Shown one piece after another: positions 5,550 through 6,795 of a DNA stretch of 6,795 nucleotides. Position 1 is the stretch's first letter, and the number at the start of each line of letters is the position of its first letter. Below the pieces are notes generated by a model. It saw only the letters and a program-made list of their open reading frames with translations. It ran no database searches and had not been told where the DNA came from. The stretch spans positions 1-6,795 of the forward strand of contig JALVUT010000349.1 of NCBI GenBank assembly GCA_027035445.1, given 5' to 3'. The position numbers and the translations under genes are program-made. Origin of the DNA: Thermococcus sp. (GTDB lineage: Archaea; Methanobacteriota_B; Thermococci; Thermococcales; Thermococcaceae).

Positions 5550-5574
5550 AACCGTTTGTTTGAAATCAACGGTT
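5550..5574. repeat. Perfect 7-bp inverted repeat upstream of gdhA promoter
   Basis: AACCGTT (5550-5556) and AACGGTT (5568-5574) are exact inverted copies separated by 11 bases. The left arm overlaps a second TATA-like octamer, TTATATAA (5544-5551), that lies about 50 bases upstream of the main gdhA TATA box. Geometry fits an operator for a dimeric regulator. Confidence 0.42.
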
Positions 5575-5590
5575 CTCCTGCCTTCTTTAT

Positions 5591-5606
5591 CGAAAGGTTT
5601 ATATAT
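5591..5606 (+). promoter_or_regulatory. BRE/TATA promoter of gdhA
   Basis: CGAAAGG followed by TTTATATAT is a near-ideal Thermococcales BRE/TATA. The start site should fall near 5627, giving a leader of about 30 bases. The gdhA promoter is known as a strong promoter in this order. The ribosome binding site GAGGTG (5645-5650) lies six bases before the ATG at 5657. Confidence 0.82.
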
Positions 5607-5656
5607 GCAAACGCCTAACTGGACATCGCAGATTACCGAAACCTGAGGTGGTAAAC

Positions 5657-6795
5657 ATGGTTGAACAGGACCCCTTTGAGATGGCGGTCAGGCAGCTCGA
5701 GAGGGCTGCGCAGTTCATGGACATAAGCGAAGAGGCCCTTGAGTGGCTCAAGAGGCCCATGAGAATTCTGGAGGTCAGCGTCCCACTTCAGATGGACGAT
5801 GGCTCTGTCAAGGTTTTCACCGGTTTCCGCGTCCAGCACAACTGGGCCCGCGGTCCGACCAAGGGTGGCATCCGCTGGCACCCGGCTGAAACCCTCAGCA
5901 CCGTTAAGGCCCTCGCTACCTGGATGACCTGGAAGTGTGCCGTCGTTGACATCCCCTACGGTGGAGGTAAGGGCGGCATCATAGTCAACCCCAAGAAGCT
6001 CAGCGAGGGCGAGCAGGAGAGGCTTGCACGCTCATACATCCGCGCCGTTTACGACATAATCGGCCCATGGACTGATGTCCCGGCTCCAGATGTCTACACC
6101 AACCCGAAGATCATGGGCTGGATGATGGACGAGTATGAGACCATCATGAGGAGAAAGGGCCCGGCCTTCGGCGTTATCACCGGAAAGCCACTCAGCATCG
6201 GCGGTTCACTCGGAAGGGGCGACGCCACCGCCAAGGGTGCCTCATACACCATCCGTGAGGCTGCTAAGGCTCTTGGCATGGATCTCAAGGGCAAAACCAT
6301 AGCCATCCAGGGTTACGGTAACGCCGGCTACTACATGGCCAAGATCATGAGCGAGGAGTACGGCATGAAGGTCGTCGCCGTCAGCGACAGCCACGGCGGC
6401 ATCTACAAGCCGGAGGGCCTTAACGCCGACGAGGTCCTCGAGTGGAAGAAGAAGAACGGCAGTGTCAAGGACTTCCCGGGAGCGACCAACATCAGCAACG
6501 AAGAGCTCCTCGAGCTTGACGTTGACGTCCTTGCCCCGGCTGCCATCGAGGAGGTCATCACCGAGAAGAACGCCAACAGGATCAAGGCCAAGATCGTCGC
6601 CGAGGTTGCCAACGGCCCGATCACCCCCGAGGCCGATGACATCCTCCGCGAGAAGGGCATCCTCCAGATTCCGGACTTCCTCTGCAACGCCGGCGGTGTC
6701 ACCGTCAGCTACTTCGAGTGGGTCCAGAACGTCAACGGCTACTACTGGACCCTCGAGGAGGTCTACGAGAGGCTCGACAAGAAGATGACCAAGGC
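5657..6795 (+). CDS. gdhA: Glutamate dehydrogenase (truncated by window edge)
   Basis: The frame from ATG 5657 runs 379 codons to the right edge; the family is about 420 residues, so about 40 C-terminal residues are missing from view. It is the hexameric cytosolic enzyme that interconverts glutamate with 2-oxoglutarate plus ammonia using NAD(P)(H), central to amino-acid fermentation and nitrogen balance. Visible residues: Lys69 (PTKGG), catalytic Lys105 (YGGGKGG, 101-107), Asp145 (PAPDVYT), the Rossmann motif GYGNAG (219-224) and [13 protein letters not shown] (343-355). Thermococcales enzymes generally prefer NADP; I infer the same here without a decisive residue. The start [10 protein letters not shown] fits the family and follows a strong ribosome binding site. 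Codon use is strongly biased to C-ending codons and AAG, unlike the mixed usage of the branching enzyme, as expected for a very highly expressed gene. It is divergent from the transporter cluster, with the sRNA between them. Confidence 0.97.
   Translation, partial: MVEQDPFEMAVRQLERAAQFMDISEEALEWLKRPMRILEVSVPLQMDDGSVKVFTGFRVQHNWARGPTKGGIRWHPAETLSTVKALATWMTWKCAVVDIPYGGGKGGIIVNPKKLSEGEQERLARSYIRAVYDIIGPWTDVPAPDVYTNPKIMGWMMDEYETIMRRKGPAFGVITGKPLSIGGSLGRGDATAKGASYTIREAAKALGMDLKGKTIAIQGYGNAGYYMAKIMSEEYGMKVVAVSDSHGGIYKPEGLNADEVLEWKKKNGSVKDFPGATNISNEELLELDVDVLAPAAIEEVITEKNANRIKAKIVAEVANGPITPEADDILREKGILQIPDFLCNAGGVTVSYFEWVQNVNGYYWTLEEVYERLDKKMTK

Noticed and set aside
6403..6788. Frames on both strands inside gdhA (99 and 108 codons)
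   Set aside because: Caused by the extreme C-ending codon bias of gdhA, giving Ser/Arg-rich products in other frames.
1..6795. CRISPR array, tRNA, rRNA, or intact insertion sequence
   Set aside because: No regularly spaced repeats, cloverleaf or rRNA-like stretch, and no intact transposase frame was seen.

Overview
The window looks like a chromosomal segment from a hyperthermophilic euryarchaeon of the order Thermococcales, most likely Thermococcus. Evidence: a GH57 branching enzyme with a C-terminal helix-hairpin-helix tail, whose key residues fall at the numbering I recall for T. kodakarensis TK1436; an archaeal hexameric glutamate dehydrogenase; GGTG/GGAGG-type ribosome binding sites; BRE/TATA promoters with short leaders; and a C/D box guide sRNA. 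As I recall, TK1431 (gdhA) and TK1436 (branching enzyme) are also neighbours in T. kodakarensis, so this is probably core rather than island DNA.

Layout. 1-220 (-): N-terminal 73 codons of an NFACT/RqcH-family ribosome quality control protein, running off the left edge. 221-369: divergent intergenic region. 370-2352 (+): GH57 1,4-alpha-glucan branching enzyme, ending at T-runs. 2353-2647: non-coding stretch between convergent genes; 2399-2563 holds a stop-bounded coding relic and a structured GC-rich module resembling the 3' end of an IS605-type TnpB element (tentative). 2648-5094 (-): three closely spaced genes, in transcription order an NSS (LeuT-type) sodium:amino-acid symporter, a 34-residue MetS-type small subunit, and an unrecognised four-helix membrane protein with a charged helical N-terminus. 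5095-5656: long divergent intergenic region holding the transporter promoter, a C/D box sRNA with its own promoter, several palindromes and the gdhA promoter. 5657-6795 (+): gdhA, cut off by the right edge about 40 codons before its expected end.

How it fits together. The transporter pair and glutamate dehydrogenase suit peptide and amino-acid fermentation: sodium-driven amino-acid uptake on one side, and glutamate/2-oxoglutarate interconversion on the other, divergently transcribed from one control region. The branching enzyme belongs to storage alpha-glucan synthesis and the NFACT protein to rescue of stalled ribosomes; neither is obviously linked to the amino-acid genes. The most interesting non-coding item is the well-formed C/D box sRNA at 5364-5423, followed by the set of inverted repeats between it and the gdhA TATA box. 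I found no wholly new protein system here.
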